From Mortierella sp. BCC40632 (Eukaryota; Mortierellomycota; Mortierellomycetes; Mortierellales; Mortierellaceae): a DNA stretch of 64,000 nucleotides. The notes below the pieces were generated by a model. It was not told where the DNA came from, made no database searches, and was given only the letters and a program-made list of their open reading frames with translations. The stretch is from the NCBI GenBank assembly GCA_011634665.1, contig WAEK01000011.1, positions 823,001 through 887,000 on the forward strand. Direction: 5' to 3'. Numbering within the stretch: the stretch's first letter is position 1; the number at the start of each line of letters is the position of its first letter. Below, piece after piece: positions 13,501-25,680 of this stretch. Both the position numbers and the translations under genes were made by a program.

Positions 13501-15326
13501 CTGATTTTGCTCCAGGTATGTCCTGTCCAGTCGACTTACTGCGGACACGCTTTCTGGAATCGGAGGGTGATCATCTTGGACAATCCGATAAAGCGCCCCC
13601 ATTGGAGGTAGGTTGTGGTATGGCGGATCGCCCTCCAGAAGTTCTATTACTGTACAGCCAACGCTCCTAATAGAGTATTCCATCCAAAGAATGACGCTCT
13701 GTTTTAGTTTTTCATGCATACTCCTGTTTGCAAATGTAGTCATCCTCAATAGTATGATGGACACGCACCAAATGTCTGAGGCAGTTGTTGCTCCTGTGAG
13801 TTCGATGATCTCGGGAGCCACTAAAGAAGAATGAGACAGAATGTGGAGGTAATTGTCAATATATGGAAGCGAGTACCCCCAGGCTGTGGCCAAAATCTTC
13901 CTTTTCTTTGTTTCCCATTGTTGGACATGCGCATTCTTTTAGGAACTTACTCCAGTAAGGAGTGCCGGCGACAGATAGGTCTCCGCCCTCGCTGGAAAGA
14001 GTTGCTACGCCAAAGTCTGCCAATTTGACGAGACCATCTTTTGTGGCGAGGATGTTGGCACCTTTGATGTCGCGGTGGATGACACCTTGGTCGTGTAGAT
14101 AGATAAGTCCGTCGAGGACCTGGGTGATGTACATGGCGCCCAAATGCTCAGGCAGCTTTCCAAAGTTTTTACAAAGGCTCCGTAATGAGCCATTTTCACA
14201 GAACCTGAAGTTGAGCAATTTTTTTAGAGTGCAGTAGGATGTGGAGGAGGAAGGAAGAGAGAGAGATAGAGCGCGTGTGTGTGCTCAGTGTGAGTCGTGG
14301 TGGCAAATGGCCCGAGAAAGAACGTCATTTCCAAAGGAGAGAGCGAACAGTCACATACTCTAGGATAATGTTGAGACAGTCGTCTGTCTTTTCGAAACCA
14401 AAGTACTTGACAATGTTGGGATGCTGTTCAACCCAGTCGCGAACAGCGGAGTAAAAGGAGACAGAGAAGACCGAGCGAGCGAGCGAGAGAAAGCGTGTGC
14501 GTGTGTGTGTGTGTGTGCATAGTGCGGATGCGCGTTAGCTAGCCAGTCTTCCTCATGACAAGATCCCATTCTCGATGTGGTTTTGAGACCACCAGGAGAG
14601 GACAGGTGTAAAAAAGAGTGCGACTTACGTTTAGTTTCTTGAGTAGGTCAATCTCCATCTGTTGTTCACGCAGTTCGCACGGATGCCCAGTTATGCATAT
14701 GAGGAGAAGAGAAGAAGAGGGGGCAAGGCAAGCAAAAAATGAAAATGAGCATGAGTCTTTGTTGTCTCCAATCCTACTTGGTTGGCTCTCTCATCCACCG
14801 GGTCACGACCAGCTGGTGTGCCACTGGTGCAGATTTGGTGGATAGAGAGCAAAGGGATAGGATGCCATGCATTTCCTTCACCGGAGCAGTAATCAGAGAG
14901 AAAGAGAGAGATAGAGAAAGAGTAAGAAGTGACTTGAAGTTCATTACCATGATATTGGCCAGGTCACTAGAGGGAATGTCGGTCAGCTTGATTTGCTTAA
15001 TAGCGACAGTCGTGGCTGTGTGGACATTGAGGCCTTTGAGGACAGACCCAAAAGCACCTTTCCCTATACAGTTTCCTAGGGTCTGTTGGGGATGCAGAGA
15101 GGCAAAGAGTGAACAGAAGGGATAAACGTCAGACCGAACCGTGGCTTTTTGTTCAGAAAAGTAACCAACGTCGCTTTGTCGAAAACTAAGGACCGTGCTG
15201 CCGCAGCGCATTTCTCTTGGCTCTGCTTTGTCAGCGAGGAACAGATTGGCAGGCAGGAGAAGTGAGAGAGAGAAGCAGACGCATGAAACGTACATAGTTC
15301 CCGACCATCTGGTTGCCCGAAGCCAT
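7506..15326 (-). CDS. sepH: SepH/Cdc7-like septation (SIN/MEN) protein kinase
   Basis: Ser/Thr kinase of the Cdc15 (budding yeast)/Cdc7 (fission yeast)/SepH family, which triggers septation from the spindle pole body. Nineteen exons fit in phase: 15326-15294, 15082-14948, 14658-14629, 14423-14359, 14204-13951, 13820-13769, 13666-13540, 13424-13166, 13035-12593, 12485-12259, 12153-12107, 11976-11923, 11780-11659, 11531-11397, 11281-11003, 10903-10705, 10605-10433, 10322-10018, 9912-7506; 1781 aa. The kinase domain is N-terminal (about residues 11-265): [44 protein letters not shown], ending KHPWI. Then comes an acidic linker ([16 protein letters not shown]), the [13 protein letters not shown] helix typical of SepH, and armadillo/HEAT-like helices (exons 13-19). 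The last ~650 residues are acidic and disordered. The start ATG gives [11 protein letters not shown] directly before the glycine loop. An acidic alternative C-terminus is listed separately. Confidence 0.92.
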
Positions 15327-15703
15327 GTTGTTGACCTGAGCGAGTGTGTGTGGAGGAAATTTTCAGAGTGCAGCTCGTTGAGAGCGTGATGGAGTCTGGT
15401 GTCCAGCTGAGTTAGATTGTCTCTTGGGCGTATGTTTGAAGGGAGAGGGGGGAGGGACGGAGGTGCTGGTGGGAGTGCAGAGGCGAAGGCAGGGTCTGAC
15501 AGGTGGAGAAAAGGAAAGCGTGTCTGCTGAAGCGGTGGTGGTAGTGGTGGCAGTGGTGATGGTGGTGGTTAGTGGTTAGTGGTGATGGTGACGGTGGTGG
15601 GAATGGACCGTCTAGTGCGAGCTCCTGGTTCCTGGTTCCTGAGTGCCGAGCTTTGGTTACCGGGAACAGGTTTCAGCGAGAGAGGGGGTATGCGGAGAGA
15701 GAG

Positions 15704-15708
<5 letters not shown>

Positions 15709-15752
<44 letters not shown>
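15709..15752. repeat. (TA)22 microsatellite
   Basis: Uninterrupted TA dinucleotides about 380 bp upstream of the SepH-like start codon. They are flanked by a GA tract on the left and a GCGT-rich stretch on the right. Confidence 0.95.
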
Positions 15753-15757
<5 letters not shown>

Positions 15758-16201
15758 CGTGCGTGCGTGCGTGCGCGCATCGATGAAGAATGCAGAGCGC
15801 AGAGAGAAAAGAGAAAAGAGAAACAGGACCCCATTATACCACGGCGCGAGATGAACGAAGATGGATTAAGATGGAATGATTTGGAATGGAACGGGATCTA
15901 AAAAAAGAGGAAAAAAGCGATGCGATCTGAGAAAGAGAAAGAGAAAGAGAAAAGTGGTGGATGCAAAAGAGAAGCGTGCGTGCGTCGCGTGCGCGTGAGA
16001 GAGATGCTTTCAGGCTAACGGAACAAAAAAGGACGATATAGCACTCGGTGGGAAGAGTCGAGAGATGTTTAAAAGAGAGAAAAAAAAAAAAAAAAGCGAG
16101 GGAAAACAAGCGCCTCTTGTTTTTTTTTTCCTTCGTCCTCGAATCCTTTGTCAGCGACAGCCACTGCCTGCCTTGAGGGTCCTGGCCAAAAGCTTGTGGC
16201 C

Positions 16202-16205
<4 letters not shown>

Positions 16206-16244
<39 letters not shown>
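16206..16244. repeat. (GA)n microsatellite
   Basis: Uninterrupted GA tract. A (CT)n tract follows at about 16330-16360 and a (CA)n tract at about 16497-16525 in the same spacer. Confidence 0.9.
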
Positions 16245-16245
<1 letters not shown>

Positions 16246-16492
16246 AATGGCCTGTCTGGCTTTCAGGGGCAGTTTTCTATTTTTCAGCTGTTTCTCGTCC
16301 TTCCCCCTCGACGCCTCTGTCCTCCGCCCTATCTTCTCTCTCTCTCTCTCTCTCTCTCTTCTCGCTCCAAACGAGCGGGTGCCCGCAGTAGATCATGTCC
16401 CAAGGAGTCAAAAAAGACAACAGCATCGCGACTAGCTGGGACATCAAGCCTATCAAAGAGTTCTTCTGGGCTCCATTCTCTCCGAGGAGCTC

Positions 16493-16528
<36 letters not shown>

Positions 16529-17353
16529 CTCTCTTGCTCTCTCTCTCTCCTCTGTCACACCTGCCATGTCTGACCGTTCTTCGGTCCCTGATACTACTGC
16601 CCTCTCTTGAGAAAGACCTCGGGGCTACTTGGACAGCCTAAACCAGCCCTTCTATAGGAGCCATACGCCCGACCTCCATTCGCTTATGCAAGGTTGCAAC
16701 GGGTCGACAGCCCATCGACGGCTCTAGAGGAGCTGGTTCAGGAGGAAGGAAGGAGAGAAGGAGAAGGAGGATTAAAAGAAGGGAGGACTCTTTTTTGCCT
16801 TGTTGCGCTATGCTATGCTCCAACCACACGAGAGAAAGGACAGAACCCTACGAGGGCTGGGTTGTTCCTCTTACTGTCCGGCGGCTCTTGTTTGCTTTGG
16901 AGGGGCGAGAACGTGCCTGAGGAGAAGGAGAAGGAAGAAGAGGAAGAGGAAGAGAAATAGGATTTAGCAATGAGCTGGTCCTCTCTGCACCACACCAACA
17001 CCAGGAACGAGGGTCTAATCGACTCTGTCAATACTCGACTCCGCTCTCTTGAAGAACGCGCGAGGTCACAAGGTCCATGCGCATGTGTCTGTGTATCCAT
17101 GTCCGACTGTCCCTTTGATGTTGAACCCCCGCCTCATTGGAATGGACTGTGTGGGAGCAAAGGGCTCGGACTTGCTTCTCTCTACTCCCACGTTTCTAGG
17201 ACCTTGCTGTCAGCCCTGAGTCGAGCCCTCTCTCCTCCGCTCTTTTCGCCCTGAACTCTCACGCTGAGTCTTTCATGAGCTTACTTGACCGAATAGGGGT
17301 CTTGTCCTTCCATCCCCGTCCAACCCCTCGAGTGAAGTCGAAGTAGACATATA

Positions 17354-17356
<3 letters not shown>

Positions 17357-17397
<41 letters not shown>
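17357..17397. repeat. (GA)n microsatellite
   Basis: Uninterrupted GA tract with an interrupted continuation to about 17425. A 34-base A-run follows at about 17940-17973. Confidence 0.9.
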
Positions 17398-17407
<10 letters not shown>

Positions 17408-17933
17408 GAAAGAGAGAGAGAAAGAACATGCATGTCAATATAGGCTGCATGTAAACAAAATGGACAACCAGAAAAGAAAAGAAAAAAAAAACAACAAATA
17501 TGGATATCAGTAAGCTCTTGTCCCTGTGAGTGAGACAAACAACAACCACACCATCATAGACTTTTTTAGATTTTTGTTCTTGAGACCCGAATGGGCCCAT
17601 CAACATCTCTAGCATCGAGCAAGCATTACACATAGCCTGTGTTGTGGCCGTGTCAGTTGTTAGTGTAGACCCATAGCCGGATCATGTTTGAGGCCTTGTC
17701 TGTGCTGACGAGCGATCTCTTCTCCCTCTCCGTGAGGCAAGGGGGGGGTTGGAGAGGGGAGGAAGAGAGGACTAGGATTGTTCAACAGCAGCAACCTTGT
17801 TTACCCTTGCGCCAACAGACTAGATGAAGGCGTGTGTGTGGATGGATGGGTCGATTGTAACGGCCGAAAGAAAGTGCTAAGAGGCCTTGTGGGCACTTGA
17901 TCACATCTACCTGCTTCGTCTCTCTTAACCTCA

Positions 17934-17977
<44 letters not shown>

Positions 17978-18727
17978 GGGAATGAGGCGTTAGCCATGGT
18001 TGGCTGGTGGAGAATGAAGAATCGGAGGAGGAGGGTCAGCCTGACCGCCATCAGCACCCCTTCTTCTTCTTCTTCTTTTACCCTGTGCGCATGCGCAAGA
18101 CCAAAGGCCATGACCGCGTCGAAATTGGGGACAGAGCGATGTCGTAAGTGCTCGATTGCGTAGGGTGAGAGCAGCAGCAGCAGCAACAACAACAACAACA
18201 ACAACAAGGGGTATGAGCTGGGCTCTCTCTCTCTCTCCCTTTGGACCAAGCCGACATTTTGGCGGCAAAAAGCGATTGTCACACCTCCCTTCCCATCTTT
18301 TCTTTTCTCATTTCTCTCTCTCTCTCTCTTTCTTTATTCTTTTTCCACATTGATGCCATGCATGGAGGAAAAGCTCCTATGGACGCAGAAGAGAGAAAGA
18401 ATGGACTATCTACTGGCCTTCATGTTATCCCATCCGATTCTAGGATAGTCAAGACGCATCAGCGCAGAGCCTCTCAATCGTGCTTTCATCTCTTTCTTCG
18501 CTATTGTTACGCATGGTCAAAACCACCTTCCCATGCTCTTCAATCATTTGTGTCAAGGAACACTTCTTAAGACACGAGCTCTCTGACCTTACTGAATGCA
18601 TGGTCCATCAGATACCGTCCTCTCTAGTCGTAGGACTCTAATGCCTTTTTTTTTTTTTTTTTTAATCAGGTGATGACTGCTAAGAAATGCTGAAAGGTTA
18701 GAGTGCTGAGGGTAGGGTAGAGGGTAT

Positions 18728-19565
18728 TTATTCATCCCTTTGACGCGCTGCAATAGCTTCCCGTCGCTTTGCTGCATCAACGTCGATTGTGTTGACAACT
18801 GGCATCTGTCCCGACGCCATGAGCTGTCTCTTTTGCCTGATCTTGAAATGGCAGTATTCCCTACAGACACAGGGAGAAAGAGAATGAAAAAAAAAAAAAA
18901 AAAAAAAAATTAGTTGGGATACACTGACTCCTAAACTAAGCAACAAAGCACTTAGGTTGGTTTGTAGAATGACTTTTTTTTCTCCTTTTCTTTTTACCAT
19001 GTTCCAATAGTCATCAGCACGAATCCGCCAAATGCCCAGTTTGCTGCCGATCTTCCTGCGCCTACAATTGTTCCGAGATCGATTTGCAGTCCGTTAATAC
19101 AACCGAGTCTATTCGAGTCGAGGAGTGTTAAATGCAGAAGAAAGAACACAAATCTGGGTGGAATCCCTTACCACTCTTCATGGCTTTCAAAAGACCAACG
19201 CCCAATCCGACAGCGGCTCCGTCAACAAACGACTCCTTTGCACATGGTGACTTGCGCATAGTTGAAAAATCGCGGCCTGGCTCCAATGACTGTAGTTTGT
19301 CGAGATTAGGAGGGGGAAAATAGTGGTAAGAGGCATTGGTGCTGATTAGACCTCATTTGCAGCGTGATTGTTCTCTGACGCGCCTTCAAGTCCAAAAAAA
19401 AAAAAAAAAAAAAAAGGGTGCAGTTGCTCATGCTATAGAGTTGCCACGAACCTTGAATGCTGCAACGACCTGGTCTTTGTCTGGACCAGGGCGGGGGTCA
19501 TTCAGAACTGGAACGGGGATCTCGGGCAGAGTCTCCTTCTCTGGGTTGTTGTTGACGCCGGACAT
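18728..19565 (-). CDS. COX20: Cytochrome c oxidase assembly protein COX20
   Basis: Small inner-membrane chaperone of cytochrome oxidase subunit 2 maturation. Four exons close in phase: 19565-19452, 19289-19172, 19061-18998, 18860-18728, giving 142 aa, within the family's size range. The N-terminus is polar (MSGVNNNPEKETLPEIPVPV). The first hydrophobic segment carries a glycine-rich pattern (DGAAVGLGVGLLKA). The second is the family hallmark (SAANWAFGGFVLMTIGTWEY followed by CHFKIRQKR), with Asn-Trp at its start and Trp-Glu-Tyr-Cys after it. The C-terminus is basic and helical. Recognition rests on the NWAxGxFVLxxIGTWEYC pattern. It is divergent from the deubiquitinase gene. Confidence 0.85.
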
Positions 19566-19836
19566 GCTTCCAAGCTATAGAGTGGTTCGTTTCTTGTCTA
19601 GGAAAAGGTTAATCATCCATTAGGGATCAGATCGCCCTAACAATGGGCGATCTCGGTGGTCGGGAGATGGTTCTTAAGGGTAGAGCATTGAGCCGCTTCA
19701 TTCGTAGCCAACTTGATGGCTAGAGCATGGGGTTCATTCGGTATCAAGGAGTAAGTGGTTCATGCACAAAAGAAATCCACATCCTTTGTTTCTTTTTATT
19801 CTAATATATTTAAAAGAAAAACGGGAAAAAAGAAAG

Positions 19837-19873
<37 letters not shown>

Positions 19874-19994
19874 AAGAACGGGCTCGATACTCCCATGCCT
19901 CTCGCCTTTAACTTGGGTACTTCTCCCCTTCTCCCCTGTGTCCAGCAGCTCTTGACCGCTGCGGCCAACAAAAATGCGGTCACTCTATTTTTCT

Positions 19995-20032
<38 letters not shown>

Positions 20033-20085
20033 CTGCTTTTGTCCATTCTCCCATTCCATTGCCCTGACGGTGTTCAGTTCCCAAC
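19566..20085. promoter_or_regulatory. Divergent promoter region COX20 / deubiquitinase
   Basis: About 520 bp between the two start codons. It contains an A-run of about 34 bases (19838-19871) and a T-run of about 33 bases (20000-20032), the latter ending some 50 bp before the deubiquitinase ATG. Poly(dA:dT) tracts are known to exclude nucleosomes in fungi; a role here is inferred. No other feature is seen. Confidence 0.5.
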
Positions 20086-23000
20086 ATGGTGGCCGTCAGT
20101 GTTGATCAGAGCCTGCTCAAGAAGAACAACTCTGTCTTTCTCTCAAGGCGGATTCAGTTCAAGGAATCGACCCGGATAGACCTTAAACAGGAGCGACTCA
20201 AGAAAAAATACAAGCCTGTCAACGCCATCGCATCCGATACTTCTGCATCTAAACTCATCAACACTGCACCCTCATCAGTAACTTATGCAGGCAATAGTGG
20301 CACCGCCCAACACTCAGCAATTGCAGCAAGTGCTCAGACAGAGGATGCAAATGGGTTCAGGAACCCTGCAAAGATCCTTTACAACAAGGAGAGAGTCCAG
20401 ATGGCATGGCCACAACCTCGCCCTATCGGTCCTGGCTTGCACAACCTCGGCAACACCTGCTTCTTGAACTCAGTTCTCCAGTGTTTGACTTATACGACTC
20501 CCTTGGCCAACTATCTGCTCTCGAACCACCACAGCAACACATGTATGCTCCCTTTTCTCGTTCATTCTATTCTTCCTTTGTCTTGTTAGCGCCACCAAAA
20601 GTATAGAATCTAATCTACCTGCGATCGACTCTCTGTTCTACCCTTTGCTTCATGGTATAGGCAAAACAACCAACTTCTGCATGATGTGTCTCCTCGAGAA
20701 GCACGTGAACCGCTGCTTCTCTCATTCCATGCATGAAGCCATTGCTCCCAAGGTCATCGTCGGAAGACTGAGGAGTAAGTAGTCTGCAATCATTTGCCCT
20801 GCCCTTTTGGACTCTTTTCCCTCGCTGAAGTATGGTTTGACCATCATCAGCCTCATGTATAAGAGAGACACAGCAGTAGCATGAGAGGAGCCATGCTTAC
20901 TTTTTTAGAATCGCCTTCCTCGACCTCCTAGATATTGGAAAGCAATTCAGGATTGGTCGCCAGGAGGACTCGCACGAGTTTGCTCGCTACTTGATCGATG
21001 CTCTCCAGAAGAGCTGTCTCATTGGATATGACAGGTATAGGGATTCTCTATTTCCCGAGATAAGCGTCGCTCTGTCTCAGGTGTAGCTGGTAGCAGTCAT
21101 TTCTAACCATAACAACAACAAAAACGTCTCTAAAACACAGCAAACTGGATAACCGGATCAAAGAGACCACCATCATTCACCAGATCTTTGGAGGTTACTT
21201 CCAGAGTCAGGTCAAGTGCATGAAATGCGGTTACGAATCCAACACCTTTGAGACTTATCTGGACGTCAGCCTGGACATCAGGAACGCAGAGAGTGTTCAG
21301 AAGGCACTCCGCGATTATACCAAACCAGATATGTTGACAAAGAGCAACCAGTACAAGTGTGACAAGTATGTTTTTTATCTCTCTCTCTTTTGATCGAGTC
21401 TTGGCTTCGTGTTAACTTCGTTCATGTCTATGCTTAAAACTGACTTTTTTTTTTGTTGATCTCCTTCTACCTCCCCGCTCTCCCTCCTGCCAGGTGTAAG
21501 GTTTTGGTAGATGCACGGAAGCAAATGACCATCTATGAGGCACCCAATATTTTGAGTGTCCATCTGAAGCGATTCACGTTTACAGGACAAAAGATCAACC
21601 GACATGTTCGGTTCGAATCCAAGCTCGAGCTGAACTCTGTCATGAGCACAAACAAGAAGCATCCAGAACTGAACTATAGTCTTTATGCGGTCCTTGTTCA
21701 TGCTGGAGGCTCTTGCCATAGCGGACATTATTACTGCTTTGTCAAGAGTTCCAATGGCATTTGGTATTCCATGAACGACTCTCATGTAAGCCTAATTTTC
21801 TCAATAATCCTCCCCTTTTCCTGTATTTTTTGTATTTGCACATGAAGAAACCAACCAATTTGTCATTGAACACACAACTATAGGTGAGCGTGGTTAGTTT
21901 GCAGACAGTTCTGAGCCAGAATGCCTACATGCTCTTCTACACCTTGGATAAGAAGGGCGCCTCTCGCTCAACACCAAACGGCGTACCAGCAGCCGCAAAG
22001 TCCAACGGAACAGCGAACGGAGTATCTACGGCTCCTATCCAGAAGAAACGGCCAAGGCTGGAAGATGATGAAGTCGGAGCCAAGGTGGATCGATCATCAC
22101 TGATACCCAAGGAGAAGAGAGTTAAAGTGGACGACAAATTGGTCACCTCAGACCCCACTCTTAGCAAGGAAGAGAGAATCCGCCTCAAGAAGGAAAGAAA
22201 GCGAGCCAAGAAACTTGAGCTGCTCAAGCAACAGAAGACAGGCGCCTCCCAACAGAACGATTATGAACTTGCTACCTCGGTCACATCTCCTACATCGACC
22301 TCATTGCCAACGGCATCTTCCAATGCTCCCAAGGTTATCTTTGGCGCACCTTTGCCAACTAGCTCCTCTGCTTCAAAGAGTCCTTTGGCGGACTTGGATG
22401 ATATCTTTAAGAGTCCTACGACCAAGCCTGCACCAACAAAGCCAATGTCGATTACCATCCCCACTCGACCTCAATCGGACTGGAAGGTTACTGACGGCAT
22501 TCTCAAATCGCCTGTCCTTGAGGAGCTCCGTCTGCTTGACGAGAAGAAGAGGACAAAGAGGGATATTGAGGAAGCTGAGAGTGAAACTAAACGCGACAGC
22601 TCGGACGATGATTCTTCACAGGTGGAGCAGGATGGTTGGACTGTCAAGCCTAAAGCATCAAGCGGCTCTGCGATCGTTGTGGAGCACAATGAAACCACCG
22701 CATCCAAGAAAGAAAAGCTTCAGGCGCTTATTTCTCGCGAAGCCGAGTTCAGCAGGAGTTCAGATGTCAAGGAGAGTATTCTCAACAGTGGAAAGCATAT
22801 GCTTGGCAGCAAGGTGTCGACTTGGGAAGAGCCTAGTGCGGATTTGGCCAAGGCCCGTGAAGATGTCTTGAGGTCGCTCAAGCCTAAGCATCATCGCCCT
22901 GATGCCTACGATGTGGACTATGACCGTGGAAAGGTCAAGAAGGTCAAGAAGAAGAACATGATGAACGGTGTCGCTGTTGGTGCTCAAGCTGGCAACAAGT

Positions 23001-23204
23001 TCCAAAAGGAGCAAGACGTCCGCAATTTGTTCAAGGTAAGATACAATGTCTTCTCACACTTTCTGATCGTGTTGTCCAGTGTTGAGTTCCGCTGCTAACG
23101 GATATAACTGTTCTATTTGATGATTCTCTGGAAAAAAAAAATGAATCTAGCCAAAGTTCAAGAAGTCGAAGGGCTCGAACAAGAAGCTGCCTAACGAAAT
23201 GTGA
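20086..23204 (+). CDS. Ubiquitin-specific protease, USP36/Ubp16-like (nucleolar type)
   Basis: Cysteine-type deubiquitinase (peptidase C19). Seven exons agree in phase: 20086-20542, 20661-20774, 20932-21034, 21141-21365, 21494-21785, 21884-23035, 23151-23204; 798 aa. The Cys box is GLHNLGNTCFLNSVLQCL in exon 1, with GRQEDSHEF in exon 3. Zinc-binding Cys pairs are CMKCGY and CDKCK. The His box is HSGHYYCFVKSSNGIWY with NDSHV closing the domain. The last ~400 residues are charged and Lys-rich, ending in DYDRGKVKKVKKKN and a Lys-rich tail, as in the USP36/fission-yeast Ubp16 branch. From that family a nucleolar location and a role in ribosome biogenesis are inferred. Confidence 0.88.
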
Positions 23205-24260
23205 AATGATTCATTTGCGACCCCACACATACACTCTACTTAATAGAGTCGATAGAACTTATTATGCCGCCGTAATTTTTTTTTTCATGTTCTTTCTTTC
23301 TTTCTTTTTTTCATTTCTCTCTTTCTTTTTTCATTTCTCTCTTTCTCTTTCTCTCCCTCTCCCTCTCTTTCTCTCATTCCAATTCTGCATTGTTCGTCAT
23401 CTGTTTCTATTCTGTAAGGTATTTCATACTCTGTGTTCTATTAAACCAAATCGATAGACAAATTTACCAACGAAAAATAGTCAGGTACTACCAGTCACCC
23501 AAAATCACACTGGTATTCCTTACAGGAGTTGCAATGGATCTACCCCCACCTCTCTTCTGTAGAATATCAACAGAAAACTGCTCTAGCCTAGTATTCAAAA
23601 AAGGGGGGAGGGGGGGCAGAATGAGTGGATACGTAATCTAGCTTAGTTTTTTCTAGCTATTTTTTATCTATTATCAACTCTCGGAACTCTTGGAAACACT
23701 CTGCGTGTAGGTATTCCCAGATTATCGGCGATTTCGATCACAGGAGCAGAGGCTTAAATGCACAATCTTCTGGATCAGTATTAGGACCTTAAAGTATACT
23801 TCTCTGGAGGAGCACCTCCTCGCGGATGCAGCGTACACACCTCCATACAAATAGCCAGCGTACAAGCAACCTGAAAACGCTTCCTTTAATTTTTTGTTTG
23901 GTCTGTTCAAGAATGCGGAGTGAACACACTCTTTGGCTTTTCAAAGGGTGATGGCAAAGTCTCAAGGAATTACGACGTCGCCTGCGAGACGACAAAACAA
24001 CATGGGGAGCCCTTACTTTTGGGTAATGCTATGCTGTAGTTTAGACAATATCTTGTTGGATATTAGTGACATGTGAATGACAAGCAGACAAAGGCGCATT
24101 GTCTCGAGTTTTCAAGATGATCACTTGGTCCGATGAAAGATGGCCAACGGAACAGATGCATTTCCTCTATTTTGTCAGTAAACCCAGGCGAGAATCCCTT
24201 CTCATTCATTGAGTAGTGCGTGTTGTTTGTAGAAAAAAGAGGTGTTTTGATAAAGGGAAA

Positions 24261-24296
24261 TGAGTGAGTGAGTGAGTGAGTGAGTGAGTGAGTGAG
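24261..24296. repeat. (TGAG)9 microsatellite
   Basis: Nine perfect TGAG tetranucleotides. Confidence 0.95.
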
Positions 24297-25008
24297 AGAG
24301 GGAAAGTAACAATACGATTGTGAGTATTTAACATCAAGCACAGACCTCTCCTCAGGGAAAATCCTAAACGGACCAAACTGGCAACGGTTTAATGCCCCTA
24401 GCAAAGGGCCTGAGCGGAGCAAATCGGAAACGGTGCCTCACCACTTTCTTGGCACACTATCCTGGATTGGGCGAAATCCTCTTGTCAGTCTACAGTCGAA
24501 TGAAAATGTTGGGCCATCACAATCTTAGGATTTATAAAGGAGGTCTTGACCTTTTTTAAAAAAAAAAAAAAAAAGCATGCTGCAGATATACATCATCTTT
24601 TTCGCCAAGCATACACATTGCACTTTCACTCACACCCATACTCTCGCTAAACATAATACGCTCGCTCTAAACGGCTCATCAAGTCCGCCGTTTTCTATCG
24701 ATGTCAAGGAACCAAGTCAAGACCAGATAAAATTGCTAATCCCACCGAGGCCGCCTCTGCAATTCCTTGCACAGGAATCGGACACCAACATCTGCTTATT
24801 CTCATCGAGGAAAAAGCCGATTGTTTTTACTGCCAGACAGTCATCGCTGTCCATAGTGTTTTTCCATCACATTGATTCTATTCTTGGAGTCAGTGAATGG
24901 TTAGTCCTTATGGATGGGCACCTTCGGCCAGTCAGAACCTCCATCCTCAAGATTTCGACAAATCCTTCACTCCGATATCCTCGAGCATTTTCAGAGTGAT
25001 ATGACAGA

Positions 25009-25129
25009 CAGTGTTTCTTATCGGACGGAGTGAGCTCAGATCTCGTTTCGTTAAGCCATACTAGACCCCTGTAAGTGGTCTTAACGAAACGAGTTATCGA
25101 ACGAGAATCCCGTTCGTTGAGAAACACTG
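25009..25129. mobile_element. Foldback MITE-like element with hAT-type ends
   Basis: A 121-bp near-palindrome. The ends are CAGTGTTTCT and its inverse AGAAACACTG (right end has one change near the tip). The inner stem CTCGTTTCGTTAAG (25042-25055) is a perfect inverted match to 25080-25093, and the arms in between align imperfectly over about 55 bp. CAGNG termini are typical of hAT transposons. The expected 8-bp target duplication is imperfect (ATGACAGA against AATGACGA, sharing ATGAC). There is no coding capacity, so a non-autonomous element is inferred. Confidence 0.6.
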
Positions 25130-25540
25130 AATGACGATAAATATGAACCTAAATAGAGAGCCAGAGGAGACTCCGAGGACTCCTCTGGTGCTCGTCGGCT
25201 ATATTATTCTCAGGGCGACAGGATAGGCAGAATTTACACGGTTACTGAACGCCCGAGATCTCCCCATCCACAAGAGCCCTCCTTTTAAATGCCAGGGGGA
25301 TCTTTGATGCCCTCTGCTCCAGTGGACCGAGCCATTTCGACATCAAGAATTCGATCAAGTCCTTGAGTTATGGAAACATGTACCAAGACACAAACTGGCG
25401 GTGTTTGGGCATTTTTCATCCTTGACAAGGTCGAGCAGCTGTATCGGAGCCATGTTTATCGTGTTCGTGGACCGATACACAATCCAAGTGATGGGCGAGC
25501 CCCCAAGGACCCGAGCGGGCGAATGGGCTGACCGCCGGTC

Positions 25541-25680
25541 GCTATAGTAAAAAACAATAAGAACCTAAAGAGACACAGCCAAAAGGAGACGTTTATACGG
25601 CAGACAGCATTTTTACTCCATAGACGGGCAGCTTGGGGCCAGTATAAAAAAAATAGGCCCTTGCCCAAAAATAAAGACAT
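25541..25680 (+). repeat. Dispersed TATA-containing repeat, copy 1
   Basis: About 140 bp clearly related to 26992-27147. Shared blocks include CAGACAGCATTTTTACTCC, GGCCAGTATAAA and an A-rich end followed by AAAGAC. Identity by eye is around 75-80%; copy 2 has an extra 15-20 bases in the middle. The TATAAA box suggests a duplicated promoter or a transposon terminal region. Confidence 0.7.

Larger units (their letters stand above)
15327..18727. other. Simple-repeat-rich intergenic region upstream of the SepH-like gene
   Basis: About 3.4 kb with no supportable gene. It contains a (TA)n tract, several (GA)n/(CT)n tracts, a (CA)n tract and a 34-base A-run. Apparent reading frames here are translations of dinucleotide repeats (Arg-Glu or Leu-Ser runs). 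It must contain the SepH-like promoter and the COX20 3' flank. Confidence 0.6.

Noticed and set aside
16065..16641. Several overlapping frames of Arg-Glu, Leu-Ser and Thr-His repeats
   Set aside because: They are direct translations of GA, CT and CA dinucleotide tracts, open in all frames.
24577..24999. 140-codon open frame in the gene-poor island
   Set aside because: It begins well enough but shows no recognisable domain and no supporting splice sites. Kept only as a possible gene remnant.
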